17,026 nucleotides of DNA from Candidatus Atribacteria bacterium (GTDB lineage: Bacteria > Atribacterota > JALVIU01), in contig JALVIU010000385.1 of NCBI GenBank assembly GCA_027028665.1, positions 2,501 through 19,526 of the forward strand, written 5' to 3'. Both the position numbers and the translations under genes were made by a program. Shown one piece after another: positions 8,042-15,169 of the stretch. Within the stretch, counting starts at the first letter, position 1; every line of letters starts with the position of its first letter. The notes below the pieces were generated by a model that saw only the letters and a list, made by a program, of their open reading frames with translations, was not told the DNA's origin and ran no database searches.

Positions 8042-10449
8042 TGTTCTCTAAAAATCGCCCCCAATCGTTCAACAAGATAAGTCTTTAACTTTTTCATCAC
8101 TATATCTACATCCTCATCAGTAAGGGTTCTATCTATTGCCTGGAAAAATAGAGTATATGCAAGACTCTTATAGCCAGGATCTATTCCTTTACCTTTATAT
8201 ATATCAAATAGTTGATATCTTCTGAGAAGAGGATCCTCAAAACTTCTAAATACCTCTTCTACATCCCTAATAGATATCCCATCCCTTACCAGAAATGCTA
8301 TATCTCTATATACACCTGGATATCTTGGAAGTTTACGATAGATAGTAAATGTCTTTACCTTTTTCAAAAGTTCTTTTAAATTAATTTCAAATGTATAAAT
8401 CCTTTCATGTATATTCAATTTCTTCCCTATTTCTGGATGGAGTTCTCCTACTATACCTATCTCATCATTCTCTACCTTTAATACAGCACTTCTATACGGG
8501 TGTAGGAAATCTATGCTTTTTTGTTCAAAACTGTATCTTGAGATTTTTAGTGCCTCAAGCAACCTCTCCAAAACCCCTTTTACATCATAAAAATCATATA
8601 CATGACCTTTTTGCCATAGATCCTTTATATCCTCTGATTTAAACATTATACCTGTAAGATAATCCCTCTCCTCAGGTAATTCATTTATATCTTCCCTTGC
8701 AAAATATGTTTTTGCCATTTCAAAAATTAATACTTTTTGTTGTTTTCTGCTATAGTTATATTTTAATACATTAAGAAGGCTTGGGATAAGCGTAGTCCTC
8801 ATTACTGATTGATCTTCATTTAAAGGATTTTTTATCTTTACTAACCTAAAATAATCACTTTTATCATCAGAAAGCCTTAATATATCTAAAAACTTTGGGT
8901 GTACAAAACTATATGTGATTGTTTCAGAAAATCCAGCACCATAAAAGACCTCCCTAACCTTTTCTTTTAATTTCTCTTCCCTTGTTCTGGAAGTTTGATC
9001 TACAAGATTTCCAGGAAGCTTAAGTGGAATCTTGTCATATCCATATATCCTCGCTATCTCCTCTGCAATATCTACCTCTCTGGTTACATCATTTTTTCTA
9101 AATGTAGGCACCTTAACCTTGTAGGTTCTTCCCTGTTTTTCTATATCAAATCCCAATTTTTTAAGAATACTCTCCATAGCATCTGAGGAAAGCTCTAAAT
9201 TTAAAAATCTATTTACCCTTTCAAAATCTACATCTATAGTTATTTTTTCTTTAGAGGTATAATCTATATCTATTCTCCCCTTTGCCACTCTTCCTCCTGC
9301 CAGACTCTTTACCAATGATGCTGCTCTATCCAAAGAAAGAGGGATAAGCTCGGGGTCAAGCCCCTTTTCAAATCTCAAAGAGGCCTCAGTTCTTAAGCCC
9401 AAATACTTTGTAGATCTTCTATTATTCGCAGGATTAAAATATGCAGCCTCAATAAATATATCTTTTGTACTTGGATTTATCTCTGAATTGGCACCCCCCA
9501 TTATACCAGCAAGCGCTATACCCTTTTCTACATCAGCAATTAAGAGATTCTCAGGGTTCAAAACCCTTTCTACTCCATCAAGTGTAGTAATCTTCTCACC
9601 TTCTTTTGCCCTTCTTACTATTATCTTCTTATCTTTTACAAGATCTAAATCAAATGCATGTAATGGTTCACCCAGTTCCAGCATGACAAAATTTGTAATA
9701 TCTACTATGTTACTAATAGGCCTTTGTCCCATTAAATATAATTTAAGCTGTAACCAATATGGAGATTCTTTTATAGAGATCTGAGAAACTACCCTTCCAC
9801 CATATCTTTCACAAAGGTCTCTATCTATAATCTCCACCTCTACCAGTTCATTGATATCTGGCCCTTCTTCTATCAGTTCAAATTTAGGCAGTCTCACTTC
9901 TTTAGAGGTAATGGCACTAATTTCTCGAGCTATACCTAATATATTAAAAAGATCCGGTCTATTCGATGTAATCTCAAAATCGTATACATAATCACTATCG
10001 TCTAAATATTTCTTTACATCATCCCCCAGCTTAGCAGATGAAGGAAGTTTCATAATACCATATTCTCCATCCCTTGCAAGTTCAAGTGGGGAACAGAGAA
10101 AACCATTAGATACCACACCTTTTATACGTTCCTCTTCTACCTTTTTTCCAAAGGGAAGGGTCCCTCCAGGAAGGGCTATAGGAGAGATATCTCCTACCTT
10201 CACATTAGGGGCACCAGTAACTACTTCTACTGTCTTTGTGCCGATATTAACCTTCGCCAAAAGTAACTTTTCAGAGCCACTGATAGGACTTAGTTCTTCC
10301 ACTCTACCTACTACAACATTCGAAATTTCATCATCTACCCACCAGGCACTATCTACTACTATACCCCTCATAGTAAGTTCATCGCCCAACTCCTTAGGAG
10401 AAAGGTCAATATCTATATATTCTTTTAATATTTTATAACTTACTTTCAT
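8038..10449 (-). CDS. pheT: Phenylalanine--tRNA ligase beta subunit
   Basis: Beta subunit of the cytoplasmic (alpha-beta)2 PheRS; it binds tRNA-Phe and edits mischarged Tyr-tRNA. At 803 residues it is full length. Regions in order: N-terminal segment; EMAP/OB-like tRNA-binding domain (about 40-150, with VVTGAPNV at 77-84); the TSNRPDLFNILGIAREI segment (161-177); B3/B4 editing domain (about 205-380, containing GEPLHAFD and IMGGANSEI); B5 domain (about 395-465); catalytic-like module; and a C-terminal FDX-ACB anticodon-binding domain (about 708-803, starting at RKLPRYPGVYRDIAF). The ATG is 9 nt after pheS, and the pheS TAG stop forms the first bases of the TAGGAGG Shine-Dalgarno at 10461-10455. 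Expression should be set by the T-box ahead of pheS. Confidence 0.97.
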   Translation of the reverse strand: MKVSYKILKEYIDIDLSPKELGDELTMRGIVVDSAWWVDDEISNVVVGRVEELSPISGSEKLLLAKVNIGTKTVEVVTGAPNVKVGDISPIALPGGTLPFGKKVEEERIKGVVSNGFLCSPLELARDGEYGIMKLPSSAKLGDDVKKYLDDSDYVYDFEITSNRPDLFNILGIAREISAITSKEVRLPKFELIEEGPDINELVEVEIIDRDLCERYGGRVVSQISIKESPYWLQLKLYLMGQRPISNIVDITNFVMLELGEPLHAFDLDLVKDKKIIVRRAKEGEKITTLDGVERVLNPENLLIADVEKGIALAGIMGGANSEINPSTKDIFIEAAYFNPANNRRSTKYLGLRTEASLRFEKGLDPELIPLSLDRAASLVKSLAGGRVAKGRIDIDYTSKEKITIDVDFERVNRFLNLELSSDAMESILKKLGFDIEKQGRTYKVKVPTFRKNDVTREVDIAEEIARIYGYDKIPLKLPGNLVDQTSRTREEKLKEKVREVFYGAGFSETITYSFVHPKFLDILRLSDDKSDYFRLVKIKNPLNEDQSVMRTTLIPSLLNVLKYNYSRKQQKVLIFEMAKTYFAREDINELPEERDYLTGIMFKSEDIKDLWQKGHVYDFYDVKGVLERLLEALKISRYSFEQKSIDFLHPYRSAVLKVENDEIGIVGELHPEIGKKLNIHERIYTFEINLKELLKKVKTFTIYRKLPRYPGVYRDIAFLVRDGISIRDVEEVFRSFEDPLLRRYQLFDIYKGKGIDPGYKSLAYTLFFQAIDRTLTDEDVDIVMKKLKTYLVERLGAIFREQ

Positions 10450-10458
10450 GAAAACCTC

Positions 10459-11493
10459 CTAAAATTGACTAAGAAAACGTAGGTCATTTTCATAGAACAA
10501 TCTTATATCATCAATATTGTATTTTAGCATCGCAATCCTTTCAATCCCCATCCCAAAGGCAAAACCAGTATATTCAGAAGGGTCATAACCTACTGCCTTA
10601 AATACCTCTGGATCTACCATACCTGCACCCATTATCTCTAACCAACCAGTATAACCACATGCCTTGCAGCCTTTACCTTTACATATACCACATGAGACAT
10701 CTACCTCTGCACTGGGCTCGGTGAATGGGAAAAAGCTTGGTCTAAATCTAACCTTTCTATCTTCTCCAAAGATACGTTTTACAAAGGCAGTAAGTATACC
10801 CTTTAGGTCACCCATACTCACATTCTTGTCAACCAAAAGCCCCTCTACCTGATGGAACATAGGGGAATGAGTGCTATCTACAGCATCCCTCCTATAACAT
10901 CTTCCCATAGTTATAATCCTTACAGGGGGTTTTTGTGCAAGCATTGTTCTTATCTGTACAGGGGACGTGTGGGTGCGAAGAAGTACATTATCACTTACAA
11001 AGAGAGTATCATGCATATCTCGTGCAGGATGGTCCTTAGGTATATTCAAGGCCTCAAAATTATGATAATCATCCTCTATCTCTGGTCCTTCTGCTAAAGA
11101 AAAATTCATTCCAAAAAAGAAATCCTTTATCTCCTCCATAATTACATTTAAGGGATGTTTATAACCTACCCTACTAATCCTTCCTGGAATGGTTACATCT
11201 ATCTTTTCTTCTTCTAATCTCTTTTGGGCCTCTATTTTTTCTATTTCTCTTTCTTTATCCTCTATAAGAGCTGTAAACAGGACCTTTGTCTGATTTACAA
11301 CCTTACCTATCTCCCTTTTTTCCTCAGGTGAAAGAGAAGAGAGTCTCTTTAAGAAACTATTGAGTACCCCCTTTCTTCCAAGATACTTTATCCTTAAAGA
11401 TTTTAAAGTTTCTTTATCTAAATTCTTAGATTTTAAAAGTTCTATACCCTCTTCTTTGAGTTTTTCTATTTCTTCTTTTATTTTCTCTACCAT
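10459..11493 (-). CDS. pheS: Phenylalanine--tRNA ligase alpha subunit
   Basis: Catalytic class II aminoacyl-tRNA synthetase subunit that charges tRNA-Phe. The 344 residues give an N-terminal coiled coil (about 1-95) that contacts tRNA, class II motif 1 around HPLNVIMEEIKDFF (113-126), motif 2 at GRCYRRDAVDSTHSPMFHQ (197-215), and motif 3 at GFAFGMGIERIAMLKY (310-325). THTSPVQIR (174-182) is the conserved substrate-pocket segment. A CxxC...CxxC set (C268, C271, C276, C279) follows SAEVDVS and may hold a metal; such cysteines occur in many bacterial PheS proteins. ATG start with GAGGTGAG at 11503-11496 immediately downstream of the T-box terminator. Predicted to be induced by uncharged tRNA-Phe. 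Confidence 0.97.
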   Translation of the reverse strand: MVEKIKEEIEKLKEEGIELLKSKNLDKETLKSLRIKYLGRKGVLNSFLKRLSSLSPEEKREIGKVVNQTKVLFTALIEDKEREIEKIEAQKRLEEEKIDVTIPGRISRVGYKHPLNVIMEEIKDFFFGMNFSLAEGPEIEDDYHNFEALNIPKDHPARDMHDTLFVSDNVLLRTHTSPVQIRTMLAQKPPVRIITMGRCYRRDAVDSTHSPMFHQVEGLLVDKNVSMGDLKGILTAFVKRIFGEDRKVRFRPSFFPFTEPSAEVDVSCGICKGKGCKACGYTGWLEIMGAGMVDPEVFKAVGYDPSEYTGFAFGMGIERIAMLKYNIDDIRLFYENDLRFLSQF

Positions 11494-11508
11494 AACTCAC
11501 CTCTCTAT

Positions 11509-11563
11509 AAAAAATAAAAAAAGTTTATAACTTCATCCAAGGGACGAAAGTTATAAACTTTTT
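11509..11563 (-). terminator. Regulated intrinsic terminator of the pheS T-box
   Basis: A 16-bp perfect stem formed by 11563-11548 and 11533-11518 (AAAAAGTTTATAACTT paired with its complement) with a 14-nt loop, followed by a T-rich tract to about 11509. It lies just ahead of the pheS Shine-Dalgarno. The 14-nt loop contains the CGTCCCTT that forms the 3' side of the alternative antiterminator, so the two folds exclude each other. Confidence 0.93.
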
Positions 11564-11705
11564 CCGTGGTACCACCCTTATTGGCAAATGCCCACTCAAT
11601 TATATTATAACGGATATACCCGTCTCTCTCTACTCTCAGACATTTCAAGAGAGAAAAAAGGAGAGGGAACTTCAGGAAACTACCCTTACTCACTCTCCCT
11701 CTTTT
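11509..11705 (-). promoter_or_regulatory. T-box riboswitch (tRNA-Phe-responsive, ultrashort Stem I) ahead of pheS
   Basis: The leader reads uncharged tRNA-Phe and prevents premature termination before pheST. The T-box core AAGGGTGGTACC is at 11579-11568. TGGT in the antiterminator bulge complements an ACCA 3' end, which fits the A73 discriminator of tRNA-Phe. AAGGG (11579-11575) and ACG (11567-11565) pair with CGTCCCTT to form the antiterminator. The F-box CCGTTA is at 11613-11608, paired in the Stem IIA/B region with ACGG just upstream. Stem II has arms CTCTCT (11653-11648) and AGAGAG (11631-11626 region) enclosing GAA and AGTA. Stem I is very short: AGTA (11690-11687) faces GAA (11673-11671), followed by TTC at 11669-11667, a Phe specifier. 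Its 12-bp lower helix (11704-11693 with 11665-11654) begins inside rplT. Exact helix ends are inferred by hand. Confidence 0.92.
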
Positions 11706-12043
11706 ACCATATTAACCAGATCACTAAAGGCCCTGGCATCTCTAATAGCCATATCTGCTAAAACCTTTCTATTTAAGGCAATATTTAATTTATTAAGACC
11801 TCCTATAAACTTGCTATAAGATATGCCATTCTGCTTGCATGCAGCACTTATTCTGGCAATCCAAAGTCTTCTAAAATCCCTTTTTCTATTTTTTCTATCT
11901 CTATATGCGTAAAAAAGGGATTTATAAACTTGCTCCTTTGCAGGCCTAAAAAGCTTACTTTTCCCTCCATAATAACCTTCTGCAAGTTTTAGAATTTTCT
12001 TTCTTCTCTGTCTTGTTTTTACACTATTCTTTACCCTTGGCAT
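11690..12043 (-). CDS. rplT: 50S ribosomal protein L20
   Basis: Early-assembling 23S rRNA-binding protein that is essential for 50S assembly. The 117 residues match the normal length; the very basic N-terminal extension ([20 protein letters not shown]) and the [20 protein letters not shown] segment are characteristic. In E. coli and B. subtilis L20 also represses its own operon through a leader RNA. Here the infC leader appears only about 30 nt long, so that type of control is not evident. ATG start with AAGGAG about 8 nt upstream; 29 nt separate it from rpmI. Its final codons and TGA stop form part of the Stem I helix and specifier loop of the downstream T-box. Confidence 0.97.
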   Translation of the reverse strand: MPRVKNSVKTRQRRKKILKLAEGYYGGKSKLFRPAKEQVYKSLFYAYRDRKNRKRDFRRLWIARISAACKQNGISYSKFIGGLNKLNIALNRKVLADMAIRDARAFSDLVNMVKEGE

Positions 12044-12072
12044 TTTATCAACTCCTTCTCTATCTATATTAT

Positions 12073-12276
12073 TTATTTAAAACTATAAGGTAAAAGTTCT
12101 CTGATCTTCTTATAGTCTGACTTATCCACTAATGTAAGTTTTCTCAAATTCCTCTTTCTCTTTGGTGTTTTCTTTGTAAGAATATGACTTCCATATGCCT
12201 TTTCCCTCTTAATTTTACCTGATCCTGTGACTTTGAATCTCTTAGCTGCCCCTCTATGAGTTTTCATCTTTGGCAT
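12073..12276 (-). CDS. rpmI: 50S ribosomal protein L35
   Basis: Small, highly basic large-subunit protein of 67 residues, the standard length. The N-terminus [20 protein letters not shown] and the internal [13 protein letters not shown] are diagnostic for L35. The ATG lies inside the 3' end of infC (23-nt overlap), and a strong AAGGAGGG Shine-Dalgarno sits within infC a few bases upstream, so translation is probably coupled to infC. The infC-rpmI-rplT order is the near-universal bacterial arrangement. Confidence 0.97.
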   Translation of the reverse strand: MPKMKTHRGAAKRFKVTGSGKIKREKAYGSHILTKKTPKRKRNLRKLTLVDKSDYKKIRELLPYSFK

Positions 12277-12802
12277 CTTTTTCCCTCCTTATCTCAGATT
12301 TTGGGGTAATCATTGCACCTATATATCTATTTTCATTAAAAAGATGTATATCTATAACAAAATCCTTTTTAATTCTTTCTAAAATATTATTAAGAAGTTC
12401 TCTTCCAAAATCCTTATAACTAATTTCTCTCCCACTAAATATAATACTTAGTTTTACCTTATTTCCTGCCTTTAAAAATCTATATATATTTTTTATTTTT
12501 ACCTCTAAATCATGAGATTCTATTTTCGGTCGAATCTTTACCTCTTTTACCTCTCCTGTTTTCTGTTTCTTTCTCGCCGCCCTCTCCTTCTTTTCCTGAT
12601 TATATTTATATTTACCATAGTCCATTATTTTACAAACAGGAGGGTCTATTCCAGGAGAAACTTCCACTAAATCCAATCCTTCTTCTTGGGCCCGCCTTAA
12701 AGCTTCATCCAGTGACACAATTCCAATCTGTTCTCCATTCTTCCCTATCAACCTTACTTTGCTGGCCCTAATACTATTATTAACTCTTAACTTTTTAGAA
12801 AT
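12254..12802 (-). CDS. infC: Translation initiation factor IF-3, with AUU start codon
   Basis: Binds the 30S subunit, prevents premature 50S joining and checks start-codon and initiator-tRNA fidelity. The IF3 N-domain contains [20 protein letters not shown] and [15 protein letters not shown], and the C-domain contains EVKEVKIRP and the [20 protein letters not shown] region. A start at TTG (12751) would cut off the conserved first strand. Extending in frame adds [16 protein letters not shown], which matches the RVN..IRA..VRLIG start of IF3. The only initiation site there is ATT at 12802-12800, two codons after an in-frame TAA. It is preceded by AAGGGGTGAT (12817-12808) at a 5-nt spacing. This gives 182 residues. 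AUU-started infC with IF3 autocontrol is known in E. coli. The gene heads the long minus-strand unit. Confidence 0.93.
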   Translation of the reverse strand: MSKKLRVNNSIRASKVRLIGKNGEQIGIVSLDEALRRAQEEGLDLVEVSPGIDPPVCKIMDYGKYKYNQEKKERAARKKQKTGEVKEVKIRPKIESHDLEVKIKNIYRFLKAGNKVKLSIIFSGREISYKDFGRELLNNILERIKKDFVIDIHLFNENRYIGAMITPKSEIRREKDAKDENS

Positions 12803-12807
12803 TCTTT

Positions 12808-12817
12808 ATCACCCCTT
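12808..12817 (-). promoter_or_regulatory. Extended Shine-Dalgarno deciding the infC AUU start
   Basis: AAGGGGTGAT on the minus strand can pair with the 16S anti-Shine-Dalgarno at nine of ten positions counting one G-U, and ends 5 nt before ATT at 12802. No ATG, GTG or TTG lies at a suitable distance in the IF3 frame, so this site supports AUU initiation. Confidence 0.85.
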
Positions 12818-12840
12818 CTTTATAAATTTTTGGCTTTTTG

Positions 12841-12869
12841 AGTATAGCATATAATCCTTTTGTAGTCAA
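12841..12869 (-). promoter_or_regulatory. Predicted sigma-70-type promoter for infC and the downstream unit
   Basis: On the minus strand TTGACT (12869-12864), a 17-nt spacer, then TATACT (12846-12841), with a TGC extended -10 element directly before the -10. Transcription would start near 12834, leaving about 32 nt before the AUU codon, enough for the Shine-Dalgarno but not for a structured L20- or IF3-type leader. Confidence 0.8.
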
Positions 12870-12923
12870 TACTCCAAACAAATGTAAGGTAATTTTTTAA
12901 TATAAATTCCCCTAAAATTTACC

Positions 12924-12952
12924 TTGCAATAATCAAAAAAAATATGTAAAAT
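12924..12952 (+). promoter_or_regulatory. Predicted sigma-70-type promoter for transketolase
   Basis: TTGCAA at 12924-12929, a 17-nt spacer that is mostly A/T, then TAAAAT at 12947-12952. The start site would be near 12959, about 20 nt before the ATG. It is oriented back to back with the infC promoter, with about 55 nt between the two -35 boxes. Confidence 0.6.
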
Positions 12953-12979
12953 ACTTAAAAATATCCTAAGGAGGGAAAT

Positions 12980-14875
12980 ATGGGGTTTACAAAAGAAACA
13001 TTGGGTGAAAGAGAAATAAAAGAATTAGAAGAATTAAGTAGAGTGTGTAAAGGTGATATATTAAAAATGACCACCCTTGCAAGTTCTGGGCACCCAGGGG
13101 GGTCTATGTCTTCATTAGATATATTACTTACTCTCTATAGATATGCAAATATATTTCCAAATGAACCACAAAGGCCTGATCGAGATAGAATCGTGGTAAG
13201 TCATGGTCATATATCTCCTGCTGTCTATTCAGTACTTGCAAGAAATGGCTTCTTTGATATTGACAAAGTAATTGCACATTTTAGACAGGTAGGCAGTATG
13301 TTTGAAGGACATATAGAGAGAAAGGTGCCTGGGGTAGAATGGGGAACAGGTAATCTTGGTCAGGGTCTATCTGCAGGAGTAGGATTTGCCTTTGCCTCTC
13401 GTATAAATAAGACTCCGTATCACGTATTTGTAGTAATGGGTGATGGGGAACAATCAAAGGGTCAGATAGGTGAGGCAAGAAGACTTGCGAAAAAATATGG
13501 ACTTGATAATCTCACAGTTATAATTGATTTCAATAAACTTCAGCTAAGTGGGTCACTCTCAGAAATCATGCCTGATAATATTAAAGATGCATATGAAGCA
13601 GATGGTTGGGAAGTAATAGAAACAGATGGTCATGACTTCAAAAAGCTTTATACATCCATAAAATATGCTGTAGAACAAAAAAGTCCTGTTGCCATACTGG
13701 CCCATACTGTAATGGGAAAAGGCGTCTCATTTATGGAAAATAAATATGAATACCATGGAAAGGCCTTAAAAGAAGATCAATTAGAAGAGGCACTTAAGGA
13801 GTTGAGATTAGATAATGACCTCGAAAGATATAGAGAGATGAGGAAAAAGGATATACCTAATGCCAAGGAACCCGAAATAGAACTTCCATCTATATCCATA
13901 GGTACACCTAAGATATATACAAAAGAGGATAAAACAGATAATAGAAGTGCTGCAGGGACAGCCCTTGCCGATCTTGGAAAATTAAATGAAAAGATAGCTG
14001 TTGTGGATTGTGATTTAAAATCTTCTGTTAAGACCAATTCCTTCGAAAAGGTAAGGCCCAATAACTTTATACAAACAGGAATAGAGGAGCATAATGCAGC
14101 CACCGTAGCAGGTGCATTATCTATCTCAGGGATACTCACCTATTTTGCAGATTTTGGTGTATTTGCAGTGGATGAGACATACAACCAACAGAGACTGAAT
14201 GATATAAACAGAACAAATGTAAAGGTGATTGCTACCCACTGTGGATTGGATGTTGGAGAAGATGGTAAAACCCATCAGGCAATTGATTACATAGGGGCTT
14301 TTAAGAATTTCTTTGAATTCAGGGTAATTGTACCCATCGATCCTAATCAAACAGATAAGGCTGTAAGATATATTGCGGAGGAAAAGGGTAATTTCCTTAT
14401 AGCTGTAGGTAGATCTAAAATAAATATAGTTACAGATGAGAAAGGAAATCCATATTTTGGAGAAAGCTATAAATTTTCATATGGAAAGATAGATATTATA
14501 AGGGATGGAAAAGATGTTACAATAATGGCTTTGGGGCAGATGACCCAAAAGGCATTAAAGGCTTATGAAACCTTGAGAGAAAAGGGCATAAAGGCAAAAA
14601 TAATAGGCATCTCTTCTCCTCTCTCAATTTCAAAAGAAGACCTGCAAAATGCTGCCTCAACAGGATATATAATCACATATGAGGATCACAATGTACATAC
14701 TGGCTTAGGAAATACTATAGCAGAAAAACTCCTTGAATATGGAATAGGCATAAAAGGATTTAAAAAGATAGGGGTATCAAAATATGGGGCTTCCGGAAAA
14801 GCAGATGAAGTATACAAAGATATGGGTATTGACGAAGAAAGTCTTGTAAATACTGTAATAAAATTAATCTCTTAA
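12980..14875 (+). CDS. tkt: Transketolase (single chain, resembling fused split-type N and C halves)
   Basis: Thiamine-diphosphate enzyme that moves two-carbon ketol units between sugar phosphates in the non-oxidative pentose phosphate pathway. The N-terminal ThDP domain has [10 protein letters not shown] (36-45), [10 protein letters not shown] (74-83), [14 protein letters not shown] (122-135) and the ThDP/Mg motif GDGEQSKGQ...DFN (154-185). The central Pyr domain carries GIEEHNAA (367-374) with the catalytic Glu, and [10 protein letters not shown] (424-433). A C-terminal lobe (about 500-631) follows. At 631 residues it is shorter than typical E. coli-type enzymes (about 660). Wording such as [10 protein letters not shown] resembles the two-subunit archaeal/bacterial forms joined end to end (inference), so the substrate could differ. 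AAGGAGGG at 12968-12975 is placed 4 nt before the ATG. fmdB follows after 14 nt. Confidence 0.93.
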   Translation: MGFTKETLGEREIKELEELSRVCKGDILKMTTLASSGHPGGSMSSLDILLTLYRYANIFPNEPQRPDRDRIVVSHGHISPAVYSVLARNGFFDIDKVIAHFRQVGSMFEGHIERKVPGVEWGTGNLGQGLSAGVGFAFASRINKTPYHVFVVMGDGEQSKGQIGEARRLAKKYGLDNLTVIIDFNKLQLSGSLSEIMPDNIKDAYEADGWEVIETDGHDFKKLYTSIKYAVEQKSPVAILAHTVMGKGVSFMENKYEYHGKALKEDQLEEALKELRLDNDLERYREMRKKDIPNAKEPEIELPSISIGTPKIYTKEDKTDNRSAAGTALADLGKLNEKIAVVDCDLKSSVKTNSFEKVRPNNFIQTGIEEHNAATVAGALSISGILTYFADFGVFAVDETYNQQRLNDINRTNVKVIATHCGLDVGEDGKTHQAIDYIGAFKNFFEFRVIVPIDPNQTDKAVRYIAEEKGNFLIAVGRSKINIVTDEKGNPYFGESYKFSYGKIDIIRDGKDVTIMALGQMTQKALKAYETLREKGIKAKIIGISSPLSISKEDLQNAASTGYIITYEDHNVHTGLGNTIAEKLLEYGIGIKGFKKIGVSKYGASGKADEVYKDMGIDEESLVNTVIKLIS

Positions 14876-14889
14876 AGGAGGGAAGATAT

Positions 14890-15141
14890 ATGCCAACATA
14901 CGAATATGAATGCACAGAATGTGGATACCATTTTGAAAAATTCCAAAGCATGAAAGAAGACCCTATTAGTTTTTGCCCTAAATGTGGTGGAAAAGTAATA
15001 AGGTTAATAAGCAAAAATGTAAATTTTATCTTAAAAGGATCTGGATTCTATAAGACAGATTATGTACGATCCAAAGAGTCCTCAAATGGAGAAAGTAAGA
15101 AGAAAAAAGAAGAGTCTACAAGCAAAGAGGCAGCTACGTAA
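14890..15141 (+). CDS. FmdB-family zinc ribbon protein
   Basis: An 83-residue protein with the family opening [12 protein letters not shown] and a CxxC...CxxC zinc ribbon (C8, C11, C29, C32), then [19 protein letters not shown], the typical segment after the ribbon. The last 23 residues are a Ser/Lys/Glu-rich low-complexity tail. Family members were named as putative regulators of formamidase genes; for most, including this one, no function is established. AAAGGAGGG overlaps the transketolase stop region, 14 nt separate the two genes, and they are probably cotranscribed. The TAA stop lies within the terminator hairpin that follows. Confidence 0.9.
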   Translation: MPTYEYECTECGYHFEKFQSMKEDPISFCPKCGGKVIRLISKNVNFILKGSGFYKTDYVRSKESSNGESKKKKEESTSKEAAT

Positions 15142-15169
15142 AAGGTTGGGAACTCCCAACCTTTTACGT
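15136..15169. terminator. Bidirectional intrinsic terminator between convergent genes
   Basis: A perfect 15-bp inverted repeat (ACGTAAAAGGTTGGG at 15136-15150 and its complement at 15155-15169) around a 4-nt loop AACT. The AAAA/TTTT blocks in the arms give a GC-rich core followed by U residues in either direction. It serves the fmdB end on the plus strand and the DUF3084 gene end on the minus strand, and both TAA stops lie inside the stem. Confidence 0.9.

Noticed and set aside
11505-11693. 62-codon minus-strand open frame between rplT and pheS
   Set aside because: It runs through the T-box RNA; its content is explained by Stem I, Stem II, the antiterminator and the terminator, and it resembles no known protein.
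11701-11760. Internal promoter in the 3' end of rplT driving the T-box
   Set aside because: No convincing -35/-10 pair with 16-18 nt spacing could be found on the minus strand.
12254-12751. infC starting at TTG 12751
   Set aside because: This start removes the conserved IF3 N-terminal strand and has no suitable Shine-Dalgarno; ATT at 12802 explains both.
12803-12840. L20- or IF3-type autoregulatory leader RNA before infC
   Set aside because: The predicted transcript start leaves only about 32 nt before the AUU codon, too short for the known leader structures.
13777-14139. 120-codon antisense frame within transketolase
   Set aside because: It lies opposite conserved transketolase motifs and looks like a frame shadow without an initiation signal.
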